Source of the DNA: Pannonibacter phragmitetus DSM 14782
GTDB taxonomy: Bacteria > Pseudomonadota > Alphaproteobacteria > Rhizobiales > Stappiaceae
Length of the DNA stretch: 64,000 bases
Direction of reading: 5' to 3'
Assembly: GCF_000382365.1 (NCBI RefSeq)
Contig: NZ_KB908229.1
Span: 1-64,000 of the forward strand
Shown here: piece by piece, positions 26,572-36,135 of the stretch
Layout: each line of letters opens with the position of its first letter
Numbering within the stretch: position 1 is the stretch's first letter
Translations under genes and position numbers: made by a program
Notes under the pieces: generated by a model
Seen by the model: only the letters and a program-made list of their open reading frames with translations
Told to the model about the DNA's origin: nothing
The model's database searches: none

Positions 26572-27693
26572 ATGCCCGACGCAGCACCCGAACCCGCCCC
26601 GATTGTGCTTCTCGGCGGCGGCCATGCCCATGTCGAGGTTGTCCGCCATCTGGGCGGCATGCGCCTGTCCCGCCCGGTCACGCTCGTGTCTCCGGCCCGC
26701 CACACGCCCTATTCCGGCATGCTGCCCGGCTATGCCGCCGGAGAGTACCGCTTCGAGGAGTTCCATATTGATCTGGCGGCCCTGTGCGGGCGCTGCGGTG
26801 TGACGTTCCTTGAAACCGCTGCTACCGGCATCGATCCCACCGCAAGGACGGTGACGCTCGCAGATGGCAGCACTCTTGGCTACAGCCTGCTGTCCATCGA
26901 CACAGGCTCAACGCCCCAGCTCCCGCAAGGCCTGTCCGGCGGCATACCGGTGAAGCCGATTTCAAGCTTCACACAGGCGCTGGCGCAGCTGGACGCGCTG
27001 GCCGCGAGCACTGAAGCGCCGCTGCGGATCGCCGTGGTTGGCCAGGGGGTGGCAGGCGTTGAACTGGCCTTTTCCCTGCAGCAGCGCTTCGCCCATCGCG
27101 GGGTGCAGATCGCACTGGCCGGACGCTCGCACCGCCCTTTGCCGGACCGCAGCAAACTTGCACGGCGGATGGTGGAACGAGAGCTGCACAGGGCCGGGAT
27201 CAGCCATCATGCGGATTTTGATGCCATTGCCTTTTCGGATGGCCGGCTGACGGCGCGCGACGGCAGGCAGCTTGCAGCCGATGAGGTGGTCTGGGCCACC
27301 TCCAGCGGAGCACCTGGCTGGCTGCAGGGCAGCGGCCTTGCCCTCGATGCGGCCGGTTTCATCCGTGTGGACGCCACGCTGCGGTCTGTCTCTCATCAGG
27401 ATGTCTTTGCTGCCGGAGATGTGGCCTCCCTGCCCGACCCGAGGTCAAAGGCCGGGGTCTTTGCCGTCCGGCAGGGGCCGGTACTGGCGCAGAACATCCA
27501 CCACAGTCTCACGGGCGCAGCGCTGAAGCCCTACCGCCCCCAGCGCGCCTGGCTCGCACTCATCTCCCTTCCGGGCGGGCGGGCGATTGCCGACAAATGG
27601 GGCCTTGCCGTATGCGGCCGCTGGGTCCGGCGCTGGAAGCATCACACCGACACGCGCTTCCTCCGGCGCTATCAAACGCCCCGGACTGAATAG
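26572..27693 (+). CDS. NDH-2-like FAD-dependent oxidoreductase (SelD-associated type)
   Basis: A 373-residue two-Rossmann flavoprotein. FAD-binding IVLLGGGHAHVEVVRHLG is near the start, the NAD(P)-binding VVGQGVAGVELAFSLQQRF near residue 155, and FAAGDVASLPDP towards the end. The GGHAHVEVVR start is shared with flavoproteins fused to selenide-water dikinase and with type-II NADH dehydrogenase-like proteins. It probably transfers electrons from NAD(P)H to quinone or a thiol partner. The start is chosen at MPDAAPEP because of GGGAG upstream; an ATG at 26533 is an alternative. Confidence 0.72.
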   Translation: MPDAAPEPAPIVLLGGGHAHVEVVRHLGGMRLSRPVTLVSPARHTPYSGMLPGYAAGEYRFEEFHIDLAALCGRCGVTFLETAATGIDPTARTVTLADGSTLGYSLLSIDTGSTPQLPQGLSGGIPVKPISSFTQALAQLDALAASTEAPLRIAVVGQGVAGVELAFSLQQRFAHRGVQIALAGRSHRPLPDRSKLARRMVERELHRAGISHHADFDAIAFSDGRLTARDGRQLAADEVVWATSSGAPGWLQGSGLALDAAGFIRVDATLRSVSHQDVFAAGDVASLPDPRSKAGVFAVRQGPVLAQNIHHSLTGAALKPYRPQRAWLALISLPGGRAIADKWGLAVCGRWVRRWKHHTDTRFLRRYQTPRTE

Positions 27694-27750
27694 GCGCTTG
27701 CAAGCCAGCGGACCGGCGCAAGCGTCAGAAGCACGAACATTCAGAAATAC

Positions 27751-27777
27751 GAAATAATCAATTCAATTGATTATTTC
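27751..27777. promoter_or_regulatory. 27-bp perfect palindrome upstream of nos operon
   Basis: GAAATAATCAATT (27751-27763), central C, AATTGATTATTTC (27765-27777): a perfect 13-1-13 dyad, AT-rich in GC-rich surroundings. It ends 8 bases before the FNR box. Its centre would be about 70 bases before the predicted transcription start, a typical place for a second regulator. The binding protein is unknown. Confidence 0.55.
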
Positions 27778-27785
27778 AAATCTGA

Positions 27786-27799
27786 TTGACGAGAATCAA
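27786..27799 (+). promoter_or_regulatory. FNR/NNR-type box of the nos operon
   Basis: TTGAC-GAGA-ATCAA, nine of ten positions of the FNR consensus TTGAT-N4-ATCAA. A class II position (-41.5) puts the transcription start at about 27834, and TCTAAC at 27821-27826 is a matching -10 box. Confidence 0.8.
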
Positions 27800-27833
27800 A
27801 GAAACCCCAAGCCCGGTTGGTCTAACTCGGGCT

Positions 27834-28250
27834 ATGAACACCCGTGTCCCCCGGCCCGTCTTTTCCGTCCTGCTCGCCTGCCTGCTGGTGGCCGTGGCAG
27901 TGCTGACGGGTTTTGGCACGGGGGCAAAGGCAGGGGTGCCCCATAAGGGCCAAAGCGCCAAGGTCATCGAATTCGTCATCTGCACTGACGATGGCATGCG
28001 CATCGTCAGAATGGATGAGCACGGGCAGGTGCTGGACGAAGACGCGAGAACCAGCCACCCGGCGCCCTGCTGCGACGGCCAATGCCTCGGCTGCACCCTG
28101 TGTTCTTCTTCGTCAGGAAACATGCCTGCGGTCTTTTCCCTTCACGCCCCCGCCTCCAGCCAGCCCGCGCCCGCATGGGCCGCCGCGTTTGCACCCGGTC
28201 CGGTGCTGACGCGCGCCTCCCAGCGCGCACCGCCAAGGACAGGCCGATGA
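27834..28250 (+). CDS. small Cys-rich exported protein, DUF2946-like, head of nos operon
   Basis: A 138-residue protein. The N-terminal signal segment SVLLACLLVAVAVLTGFGTGAKA is followed by VIEFVICTDDGMRIVRMDEHG and then the Cys cluster PCCDGQCLGCTLC, resembling DUF2946, a family often linked to copper genes. It overlaps nosR by ATGA, so it is coupled to nitrous oxide reductase assembly; a role in copper handling is inferred. No ribosome site precedes the ATG, which coincides with the predicted transcription start. The final 25 residues are low in complexity and rich in Arg and Pro. Confidence 0.65.
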   Translation: MNTRVPRPVFSVLLACLLVAVAVLTGFGTGAKAGVPHKGQSAKVIEFVICTDDGMRIVRMDEHGQVLDEDARTSHPAPCCDGQCLGCTLCSSSSGNMPAVFSLHAPASSQPAPAWAAAFAPGPVLTRASQRAPPRTGR

Positions 28251-30541
28251 CAGACTTGCGCTTCCGCACCTCCCCTGCGGCCCCTCCCTCGTTCGTCCGC
28301 ACTTTGCTCGCCGGACTGCTGGCCGCCTTCCTGCTTCTGATCACACCGGCCGGGCCGGTGATGGCTCAACAGATCAAGGACAGCTCACAGCTTTCCCATT
28401 TCCTGCCCCAGGTCACCCCGGCCTCGCTGGTGGAAGGGGCAGATGCCTTTGGCCCTGTCCGGCCGGATCTTGCCGCCGCGCCCGTGCTGCGCGGAGGACA
28501 AACGATCGCCTATGCTTTCGTCACCTCCGACTTTGCCGGCACCACAGGCTATTCCGGCAAGCCCATCCACGTGATGGTGGCCATCGGCACCGACGGGCTG
28601 CTGAAGGGGGTGAAGCTTCTCAAGCATTCCGAGCCCATCGTCCTGGTCGGCATTCCCGAAGCGCGGATGGTGGAGCTGATCGAGGGCTACAAGGGCCTCG
28701 ACATCGCAAAGGAAGCCGCATCCGGCGGCTCCAGCCACGACCTCAAGATCATTTCCGGCGCCACGGTCACGGTGATGGTGATCGACGATTCCGTCGTGCG
28801 CGCCAGCATCAAGGTGGCGCGCAGCCTCAGCCTCGGCGGGCTTTCCACGGAGGCCCCCGCCGCAGGCCCGCTGCGTGTCATCGATCCGGAAGCCAAAGCC
28901 GCTGACGACTGGCTGACGCAAACAGGAGACGGCACCCTCCGCCGCCTGTCGCTGGACGTGGGGCAGGTCAATGCCGCCTTTGCCGCCCTTCCAGACCAGC
29001 GCGCTGCAGAGCGCCCGGAGGAAGGCCCGGCGGATGCCACCTTCATCGACCTCTATGCCACGCTCGTCAGCATTCCCGGCATTGGCGAAAGCCTGCTGGA
29101 GCCCGGCGAAAAGGCCGCCATCGATGCCTGGCTGAAGCCGGGGGACAGCGCGCTGCTGCTGGCCGCCAGAGGCCGCTATTCCTTCAAGGGCTCGGGCTAT
29201 GTGCGCGGCGGCATCTTCGACCGGGTGCATCTCATCCAGGGCGACATGTCCGTCCGCTTCCGCGACAGAGACCACAAGCGTGCAGGCCCGCTGGCTCTTG
29301 CCGGGGCGCCGGAGCTGAGCGAACGCGACATCTTCCGCATTCCGGCAGGCTCCGGCTTCAACCCGGCCGAGCCCTTCCGCATCCAGCTTCTGGTCCAGCG
29401 CAACGTGGGACCGATCGAGAAGCTGTTCACCACCTTTGATCTCGGCTGGCAGCCCACGGCGGCCTTCGTCAGGACGATCACCCCCGCTCCGGCGGAAAGC
29501 CCGGAAGCGTCAACACCCGTGGCCGCAGACACGCCTCAGGCCGGGATTGATGACGAAGCCAGTGCAAAGGCGCAGCTGTGGCAGCGCATCTGGCGTGGCA
29601 AGACGCTGGAAATCGCCGGCGTCACCATCATGCTGGCGGTGCTGACCTTTGCCTTCTTCTTCCAGACCTTCCTCACCCGGTCGGCACGGCTGACCCACTG
29701 GTTCCGGATGGGTTTTCTCACCGTGACGCTGGTGTTCCTCGGCTGGTACGCCAATGCGCAGCTGTCGGTGGTCAACATCTTCGCGCTGGCCACATCGGTG
29801 AAGTCCGGCTTCACCTGGGAAGCGTTCCTGCTCGATCCGCTGACCTTCATCCTGTGGTTCTCGGTGGCCGCAGCGCTGATCTTCTGGGGCCGGGGCGCCT
29901 ATTGCGGCTGGCTGTGCCCCTTCGGCGCGCTGCAGGAGCTGACCAACCGCATCGCCCGCGCCTTCCGCGTGCCGCAGATCACCCTGCCCTGGGGCCTGCA
30001 CGAGCGGCTGTGGGCGGTGAAATACATCGTCTTCCTCGGCTTGTTCGGCGTTTCCCTCGCCTCGCTGGAGCAGGCCGAGCATCTGGCCGAAATCGAGCCG
30101 TTCAAGACCGCCATCGTGCTGAAATTCGCACGCGGCTGGCCCTTCGTCCTCTATGCCGGCACGCTGCTGGTGGCCGGGCTGTTCGTCGAGCGTTTCTACT
30201 GCCGCTACCTGTGCCCGCTGGGCGCCGCCCTCGCCATTCCGGCCCGTGTCCGGATGTTCGACTGGCTGAAGCGCTACCACGAGTGCGGCAACCCCTGCCA
30301 GACCTGCGCCAACACCTGCCCGGTGCAGGCCATTCACCCGACCGGTGAGATCAACCCCAATGAATGCGTCAACTGCATGAATTGCCAGGTGCTCTACCAG
30401 TCCGAAACGAGATGCCCCGTCGTCATGCGCAAGCTGAAGCGGCGGGCAGCGGCCGGCACGGGCGAACGCCCGGCCCCGTCCGAGGGCCACAAGCCCGTGA
30501 TCAACACGCCAAGCCAGCAAAAAGGACAAGCACATGTCTGA
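28247..30541 (+). CDS. nosR: NosR, membrane flavo-iron-sulfur protein for nitrous oxide reduction
   Basis: A 764-residue NosR, needed for nosZ expression and for electron delivery to NosZ. A signal peptide is followed by a periplasmic FMN-binding domain with the flavinylation motif SGATVT near residue 170, then about five membrane helices from residue 460. The NapH-like Cys motifs [12 protein letters not shown] and [11 protein letters not shown] come next, and cytoplasmic iron-sulfur clusters [13 protein letters not shown] and [18 protein letters not shown] lie at the C-terminus. NosX (36136) probably attaches the FMN. The start overlaps the upstream small gene and the end overlaps nosZ by 8 bases. 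Confidence 0.95.
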   Translation: MTDLRFRTSPAAPPSFVRTLLAGLLAAFLLLITPAGPVMAQQIKDSSQLSHFLPQVTPASLVEGADAFGPVRPDLAAAPVLRGGQTIAYAFVTSDFAGTTGYSGKPIHVMVAIGTDGLLKGVKLLKHSEPIVLVGIPEARMVELIEGYKGLDIAKEAASGGSSHDLKIISGATVTVMVIDDSVVRASIKVARSLSLGGLSTEAPAAGPLRVIDPEAKAADDWLTQTGDGTLRRLSLDVGQVNAAFAALPDQRAAERPEEGPADATFIDLYATLVSIPGIGESLLEPGEKAAIDAWLKPGDSALLLAARGRYSFKGSGYVRGGIFDRVHLIQGDMSVRFRDRDHKRAGPLALAGAPELSERDIFRIPAGSGFNPAEPFRIQLLVQRNVGPIEKLFTTFDLGWQPTAAFVRTITPAPAESPEASTPVAADTPQAGIDDEASAKAQLWQRIWRGKTLEIAGVTIMLAVLTFAFFFQTFLTRSARLTHWFRMGFLTVTLVFLGWYANAQLSVVNIFALATSVKSGFTWEAFLLDPLTFILWFSVAAALIFWGRGAYCGWLCPFGALQELTNRIARAFRVPQITLPWGLHERLWAVKYIVFLGLFGVSLASLEQAEHLAEIEPFKTAIVLKFARGWPFVLYAGTLLVAGLFVERFYCRYLCPLGAALAIPARVRMFDWLKRYHECGNPCQTCANTCPVQAIHPTGEINPNECVNCMNCQVLYQSETRCPVVMRKLKRRAAAGTGERPAPSEGHKPVINTPSQQKGQAHV

Positions 30542-32492
30542 TACGAATGAAACCGGCGGCCTCACACGCCGCCAGCTGATGGGCGCCACCGTCGCAGGCG
30601 GCGCGGCCTTGGGATCGGTGGCGGTAGGGGGCATTGCCCTGACGGCCGGCGGCACCGGCGCGCTGCTGACCAGCACCGGCGAAGCGGCAGCCGCCTCCGG
30701 AAGCAGCAGCGGCGCGGCCTCCGGCCATGTCGGCCCGGGCGAGCTCGATGAATATTACGGCTTCTGGTCCTCCGGCCAGACGGGCGAGCTGCGCATTCTG
30801 GGCATTCCGTCCATGCGCGAGCTGATCCGCGTGCCGGTGTTCAACCGCTGCTCGGCCACCGGCTGGGGCCAGACGAACGAGTCGCTCAAGGTCCTGACCG
30901 AGAACATGAGCGAGAAGACGAAGAAGTTCCTCGCCGCCAACGGCAAGAAGATCCACGACAACGGCGACCTGCACCACGTCCACATGTCCTTCACCGAGGG
31001 CAAGTATGACGGCCGCTTCCTGTTCATGAACGACAAGGCCAACACCCGCGTTGCCCGCGTGCGCTGCGACGTGATGCGGGCCGACAAGATCATCGAAATC
31101 CCCAATGCCAAGGCCATTCACGGCCTGCGCCCGCAGAAGTGGCCGCGCACCAACTATGTCTTCTGCAATGGCGAAGACGAGGGCCCGATGGTCAACGATG
31201 GCAAGATCCTCGATGATCCGTCCCAGTACGTGAACTTCTACACCGCCATCAACGCGGACGACATGACCATCGCCTGGCAGGTGATGGTGACCGGCAACCT
31301 CGACAACACCGATGCCGATTATGACGGCAAATACGCCTTCTCGACCTCCTACAACTCCGAAATGGGCACCACTCTGGCGGAAATGACCGCCTCCGACCGT
31401 GACCATGTGGTGGTGTTCAATCTGGCTGAGATCGAAAAGGGCATCGCTGCCGGTGACTATACCGAGCTGAACGGCGTCAAGGTCATCGACGGCCGCAAGG
31501 GCAAGAACAAGAAGTACACCCGCTACATCCCGATCCCGAACAATCCGCATGGCTGCAACATGGCCCCGGACAAGATCCACCTGTGCATCGGCGGCAAGCT
31601 GTCTCCGACCGTGTCGGTGATCGATGTGCGCAAGCTGGACGCCCTGTTCGAGACGGATGCCGATCCGCGCTCGGCGGTGGTGGCCGAACCGGAACTGGGC
31701 CTCGGGCCGCTCCACACCGCCTTCGACGGCAAGGGCAACGCCTATACGACGCTCTTCCTCGACAGCCAGGTGGTCTACTGGAACATCGAAAAGGCGGTCC
31801 GTGCCTTTGCCGGCGAGAAGGTTGACCCGATCATCTCCAAGACGGATGTGCACTACCAGCCGGGCCACAATTCCACCACCATGGGCGAGACCCTGGAGGC
31901 GGACGGCAAGTACTTCATGTCGATGAACAAGTTCTCCAAGGACCGCTACATCAACGTGGGGCCGCTGAAGCCGGAAAACGAGCAGCTCTTTGCCATCGAT
32001 GGCGACAAGCTGACGCTGCTTCATGACGGGCCGACCTTCGCCGAACCGCATGACTCCATCGTCGTGCACCGCTCCGTGGTGAACCCGGTGCATGTGTGGG
32101 ACCGCAACGACCCCTTCTGGGAAGATGCCCGCAAGCAGGCCGAGGCCGATGGCGTGGACATCGACTACGCCGCCGACGTGATCCGCGACGGCAACAAGGT
32201 GCGCGTCTACATGCACTCGGTTGCCCCGGCCTTCAGCCTGGAAAGCTTCACCGTGAAGGAAGGCGATGAGGTGACCGTCTATGTGACCAACATGGACGAC
32301 ATCGAGGATCTGACCCACGGCTTCTGCATGGGCGACCATGGCGTGGCCATGGAAGTGGCGCCGCAGGCGACCGCATCGGTGACCTTCACCGCCGCCAAGC
32401 CGGGTGTCTACTGGTACTACTGCCAGTGGTTCTGCCATGCGCTGCACATGGAAATGCGCGGCCGCATGTTCGTCGAACCGAAGGAAGCCTGA
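30534..32492 (+). CDS. nosZ: nitrous oxide reductase NosZ (clade I, Tat-exported)
   Basis: A 652-residue periplasmic multicopper enzyme that reduces N2O to N2. The twin-arginine signal [13 protein letters not shown] marks clade I NosZ. The beta-propeller with CuZ His ligands is seen in [25 protein letters not shown], and the HTAF and QPGHNS stretches. The cupredoxin domain after residue 540 has the CuA ligand set GDHGVAMEV and [12 protein letters not shown] (Cys-x3-Cys, His, Met). All expected ligands are visible, so it should be active. Confidence 0.97.
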   Translation: MSDTNETGGLTRRQLMGATVAGGAALGSVAVGGIALTAGGTGALLTSTGEAAAASGSSSGAASGHVGPGELDEYYGFWSSGQTGELRILGIPSMRELIRVPVFNRCSATGWGQTNESLKVLTENMSEKTKKFLAANGKKIHDNGDLHHVHMSFTEGKYDGRFLFMNDKANTRVARVRCDVMRADKIIEIPNAKAIHGLRPQKWPRTNYVFCNGEDEGPMVNDGKILDDPSQYVNFYTAINADDMTIAWQVMVTGNLDNTDADYDGKYAFSTSYNSEMGTTLAEMTASDRDHVVVFNLAEIEKGIAAGDYTELNGVKVIDGRKGKNKKYTRYIPIPNNPHGCNMAPDKIHLCIGGKLSPTVSVIDVRKLDALFETDADPRSAVVAEPELGLGPLHTAFDGKGNAYTTLFLDSQVVYWNIEKAVRAFAGEKVDPIISKTDVHYQPGHNSTTMGETLEADGKYFMSMNKFSKDRYINVGPLKPENEQLFAIDGDKLTLLHDGPTFAEPHDSIVVHRSVVNPVHVWDRNDPFWEDARKQAEADGVDIDYAADVIRDGNKVRVYMHSVAPAFSLESFTVKEGDEVTVYVTNMDDIEDLTHGFCMGDHGVAMEVAPQATASVTFTAAKPGVYWYYCQWFCHALHMEMRGRMFVEPKEA

Positions 32493-32493
32493 G

Positions 32494-33837
32494 ATGCGGC
32501 GCGTCCCGGCACTCCTCCTGCTGGCGTTTTGTCTTGGTGGCGCCCTTCCGGCGGCAGCGGAAACGCGGCAGGTTGCGCCTGTGCCGGGCGCGCTGGCACA
32601 AGCAATCGCCGGGGCAAGCCCCGGCGATATCCTCGTGCTGGAGCCGGGAGACCATCCCGGCCCTGTCACGCTGGACTTCCCCCTGACGCTGCAAGGCAAG
32701 CCCGGCGCCCGCCTGACCGGCGATGGCACCGGCAACACGGTCACCATCACCGGCCCAGATGTGACGGTCACAGGCCTTGCCATCAGTGGCTCGGGCGATG
32801 ATGCAACCGCAATCAGCAGCGGCATTTTCGTGGCCAGAACCGCCAGAAACGCCCGGATCGCGAACAATCATCTGACGGGCAACCTGCACGGCATCACCCT
32901 GCATGGCGCGGCGGACAGCCTTGTCACCGGCAACCGGATCGACGGTCGGCAGAGCGGGCGCGTCAATGACCGGGGCAACGGCATCTATGTCTGGAATGCA
33001 CCGGGCACAATCGTGGAAGGCAATGACATCCGCTGGGGGCGGGACGGCATCTTCGCCAATGCCTCGAAGCAGAACGTCTTCCGCAACAACCGCATGCGGG
33101 ATCTGCGCTTTGCGGTCCACTACATGTACACCAACAACAGCGAAATCTCGGGCAATGTCTCCATCGGAAACACGCTCGGCTTTGCGCTGATGTTCTCCAA
33201 CAGGATCACGGTGACGGACAACCAGTCGCTGGCCGACCGGCGCCACGGGTTGATGCTGAACTATGCCAACAATGCGGTGGTCTCCGGCAATCTGGTGCGC
33301 GGCGGACGGGCCGAGAAATGCACCTTCATCTACAACGCCCACAAGAACCGCATCTCCGGCAACCGCTTTGAAGGCTGCGAGACAGGCATCCACTTCACCG
33401 CCGGATCGGAGCGCAACGTCATCACCGGCAATGCCTTCATCGGCAACCGCAATCAGGTGAAATATGTCGGCACGCGGCATGTGGAATGGAGCGAGGCGGG
33501 ACGGGGCAACTACTGGTCCGACCACACCGCCTTTGACCTCAACGGCGACGGCATCGCCGACAGCGTGTTCCGCCCCAATGACCTGATGGATCATATCCTC
33601 TGGTCCCAGCCTGCCGCCAAGCTGCTGCTCGGCTCCCCGGCGGTGCAGCTGGTGCGCTGGAGCCAGGAATCCTTTCCCGCCATCCTGCCCGGCGGTGTCA
33701 CCGACAGTGCGCCGCTGACCCGGCCCTTTTCCATTCCCGTTAGCACAGAAGACGCCGCGCTCGAACAGCGCGCGCTTGAAGCCGCAAGCCAGAGACAGCA
33801 AGCCGATGACGATCCTGAAGATCTCGCAGCTCACTAA
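32494..33837 (+). CDS. nosD: NosD, periplasmic copper-maturation protein for NosZ
   Basis: A 447-residue protein with signal peptide MRRVPALLLLAFCLGGALPAAA followed by right-handed parallel beta-helix (PbH1/CASH) repeats rich in Asn and Gly, such as NRIDGRQSGRVNDRGNGIYVWNAPGTIVEGN. NosD works with the NosFY ABC transporter in building the CuZ centre, receiving copper from NosL. It starts one base after the nosZ stop, and its end overlaps nosF by 32 bases. Confidence 0.93.
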   Translation: MRRVPALLLLAFCLGGALPAAAETRQVAPVPGALAQAIAGASPGDILVLEPGDHPGPVTLDFPLTLQGKPGARLTGDGTGNTVTITGPDVTVTGLAISGSGDDATAISSGIFVARTARNARIANNHLTGNLHGITLHGAADSLVTGNRIDGRQSGRVNDRGNGIYVWNAPGTIVEGNDIRWGRDGIFANASKQNVFRNNRMRDLRFAVHYMYTNNSEISGNVSIGNTLGFALMFSNRITVTDNQSLADRRHGLMLNYANNAVVSGNLVRGGRAEKCTFIYNAHKNRISGNRFEGCETGIHFTAGSERNVITGNAFIGNRNQVKYVGTRHVEWSEAGRGNYWSDHTAFDLNGDGIADSVFRPNDLMDHILWSQPAAKLLLGSPAVQLVRWSQESFPAILPGGVTDSAPLTRPFSIPVSTEDAALEQRALEAASQRQQADDDPEDLAAH

Positions 33838-34729
33838 GACCTTCGGGTCCCTGACCGCCCTTGCCGCCGCCGGCCTCGGCGTGGCGCGGGGCGAGCGGGT
33901 GGCCCTGATCGGCCACAATGGCGCGGGCAAATCGACCCTGATGAAGATCGTGCTCGGGCTGCTGCCTGCAGACAGCGGCACGGTGACGGTCAATGGCCAC
34001 CGCCCCGGCAGCCAGGAGGCGCGGGAAGTGACGGCCTATCTGCCGGAGAATGCCGCCTTTCATCCGGCCTTGACCGGGCGCGAGCAGATCAGCCTCTATC
34101 TGCGCCTGCGCGGTGAGCCGGCCGCCAAGGCCCCTGCCCTGCTGGAGCGGGTGGGGCTGGCGCAGGCGATGAACCGGCGCATCGGCACCTATTCCAAGGG
34201 CATGCGCCAGCGTGTCGGTCTGGCACAGGCGCTGATCGGGCGGCCGCAGCTGATGGTGCTGGACGAGCCGACCAGCGGACTTGACCCGCTGTCACGGCAG
34301 GAGTTCTACGCCATCCTAGACGAGCTGGCACGGGAAGGCACGGCCATCCTCCACTCCTCCCACGCCCTGACCGAAGTCGAAGCGCGGACGGACCGGATCG
34401 CCATCCTCTCGCAAGGGCGGCTGATGGCCCATGACACGCTGTCGGCCCTGCGGCTCTCCGCCCGCCTGCCCTTGCGCTTCCACCTCACCCTTGCGCCCGG
34501 CCAGCGGGACGCGGTCACGGCTGCGCTGGCTGCAAGGCTGGCGGAGGGGGAGATGACCGCCGCAGCCGTGAGCGGCGGCGCGCGGCTCGATCTGGCCTGC
34601 GCGCCGGATCGCAAGCTCCCGGTGCTGCGGGCTGTGACGGAACTGGGCGCGCTTGTCGAGGATGTCGAGATCATCCCGCCCAGCCTTGAGGACATCTACA
34701 CGCATTTCAGCAAGAGGAGCGAAGGATGA
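33806..34729 (+). CDS. nosF: NosF, ABC transporter ATPase for NosZ maturation
   Basis: A 307-residue cytoplasmic ATPase. Walker A is GHNGAGKST, the signature is YSKGMRQRVGLAQAL, Walker B is LMVLDEPTSGLDPLSR and the switch His is in SSHALTEVEAR. Its C-terminal extension of about 80 residues is typical of NosF. It powers NosY/NosD during CuZ assembly. It overlaps nosD and, by ATGA, nosY. Confidence 0.93.
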   Translation: MTILKISQLTKTFGSLTALAAAGLGVARGERVALIGHNGAGKSTLMKIVLGLLPADSGTVTVNGHRPGSQEAREVTAYLPENAAFHPALTGREQISLYLRLRGEPAAKAPALLERVGLAQAMNRRIGTYSKGMRQRVGLAQALIGRPQLMVLDEPTSGLDPLSRQEFYAILDELAREGTAILHSSHALTEVEARTDRIAILSQGRLMAHDTLSALRLSARLPLRFHLTLAPGQRDAVTAALAARLAEGEMTAAAVSGGARLDLACAPDRKLPVLRAVTELGALVEDVEIIPPSLEDIYTHFSKRSEG

Positions 34730-35547
34730 GCCGCCTTCTCGCCGCCGCTTCGGCGGAATTCCGCATCGCCCTGCGCAACCGCTGGGTCGCGGTCGCCATG
34801 GCCATCATGGTGCTCTTTGCCGCTGTTCTCTCGGCGGCAGGCTCCGCCCCGATGGGAGAGCTGGGCGCGGACAGGCTCAGCGTCACCGTCGCCAGCCTCA
34901 CCTCGCTCGGCGTCTATCTGGTGCCGCTGATCGCCCTGCTCATGTCCTTTGATGCCATTGCCGGAGAGGTGGAGCGCGGCACGCTGGCCCTGGTGCTCGC
35001 CTATCCGGTCAAGCGCTGGCAGCTGGTGGCAGGCAAGTTCGCCGCCCATCTCGTCATCCTCGCGCTCGCCGTCGTTGCGGGCTACGGCATCGCCGCCGCC
35101 ATGGCCTTTTCCGGCGGGGCGGACGCCGTGAGAGGCCTTCCCGCCCTGTGGCGGCTGACATGGACATCGCTGCTGCTGGGCGCAGTGTTCCTCGGCGCCG
35201 GTTACACGGTGTCCGCACTGGCCCGGCGGCCCGGTACGGCGGCCTCGCTGGTCGTCGCCCTGTGGCTCGTCATGATCGTGCTCTACGATCTGGCACTGCT
35301 GGCCGGTGTTGCCGCAGATGGCGGCGGCTATTTCACCACCCGCATCTTCCCGCTGGCGCTGCTGGCAAACCCCGCCGATGCCTTCCGGCTGTTCAACCTC
35401 GCAGCATCCGAGGCCACCGCCGCCGCCTCCGGCATCAGCGGCGCAGCCGACGCCATTCCAGCCGTTCAACCGCTCCTCTCCCTCGTGCTCTGGGCCTTCG
35501 CCGCCTTTGCCGCGGCCATCGCCGCCTTCCGGAGGATCACTCCATGA
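34726..35547 (+). CDS. nosY: NosY, ABC transporter permease for NosZ maturation
   Basis: A 273-residue inner-membrane protein with six hydrophobic helices and the ABC-2 permease pattern. SFDAIAGEVERGTLALVLAYPVKRWQLVAGKF follows the second helix, as in other NosY proteins. It forms the membrane part of NosDFY. Overlaps with nosF and nosL are both ATGA. Confidence 0.93.
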   Translation: MSRLLAAASAEFRIALRNRWVAVAMAIMVLFAAVLSAAGSAPMGELGADRLSVTVASLTSLGVYLVPLIALLMSFDAIAGEVERGTLALVLAYPVKRWQLVAGKFAAHLVILALAVVAGYGIAAAMAFSGGADAVRGLPALWRLTWTSLLLGAVFLGAGYTVSALARRPGTAASLVVALWLVMIVLYDLALLAGVAADGGGYFTTRIFPLALLANPADAFRLFNLAASEATAAASGISGAADAIPAVQPLLSLVLWAFAAFAAAIAAFRRITP

Positions 35548-36122
35548 CCCGCCAGACATGTTCCCGCCCGCGCCTGCAGTTTGCCCTTCTGCCGCTCGCC
35601 CTGCTTCTGGCGGCCTGCCAGCCGGAGGCGGCCACCCAGCGGCCGGAGCCGGTGGCGATGACGGCCGCCTCGCTCGGCCATTATTGCCAGATGAACCTGC
35701 TGGAGCACCCCGGCCCCAAGGCGCAGGTGCATCTGGCGGGCATGGACGGTAAGCCGCTGTTCTTCAGTCAGGTGCGCGATGCCATCGCCTATCAGCGCAT
35801 GCCCGAGCAGAGTGGCGTCATCACCGCCATCTATGTGAGCGACATGGGCAAGGCGGAAAGCTGGGACAAGCCGGGCGCCGACAACTGGATCGCCGCTGAT
35901 GCCGCCGTCTATGTCACCGGCGCCACGGTGCAAGGCGGCATGGGAGCGCCGGAACTGGTACCCTTTTCCAGCCGCGAGAAGGCCGAAGCCTTTGCCGCCG
36001 GGCATGGCGGGCAACTGGTGACGCTCAAGGATATCCCGGACGAAGAAATTCTGGCGCCGGTAGAATTTGCGACGGACGCGGACGGCAACTTCCTGCCGCC
36101 GGAAAATGCAACGCTGAACTGA
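35544..36122 (+). CDS. nosL: NosL, copper-binding outer/periplasmic lipoprotein
   Basis: A 192-residue lipoprotein with lipobox LLLAACQPEA. The copper-site region is MTAASLGHYCQMNLLEHPGPKAQVHLAGMDGKPLFFSQVRDA, with the Cys-x-Met and Met residues known from NosL Cu(I) binding. It is thought to pass copper to NosD for the CuZ site. The start overlaps the nosY stop by ATGA. Confidence 0.93.
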   Translation: MTRQTCSRPRLQFALLPLALLLAACQPEAATQRPEPVAMTAASLGHYCQMNLLEHPGPKAQVHLAGMDGKPLFFSQVRDAIAYQRMPEQSGVITAIYVSDMGKAESWDKPGADNWIAADAAVYVTGATVQGGMGAPELVPFSSREKAEAFAAGHGGQLVTLKDIPDEEILAPVEFATDADGNFLPPENATLN

Positions 36123-36135
36123 AGGAGACGGGATC

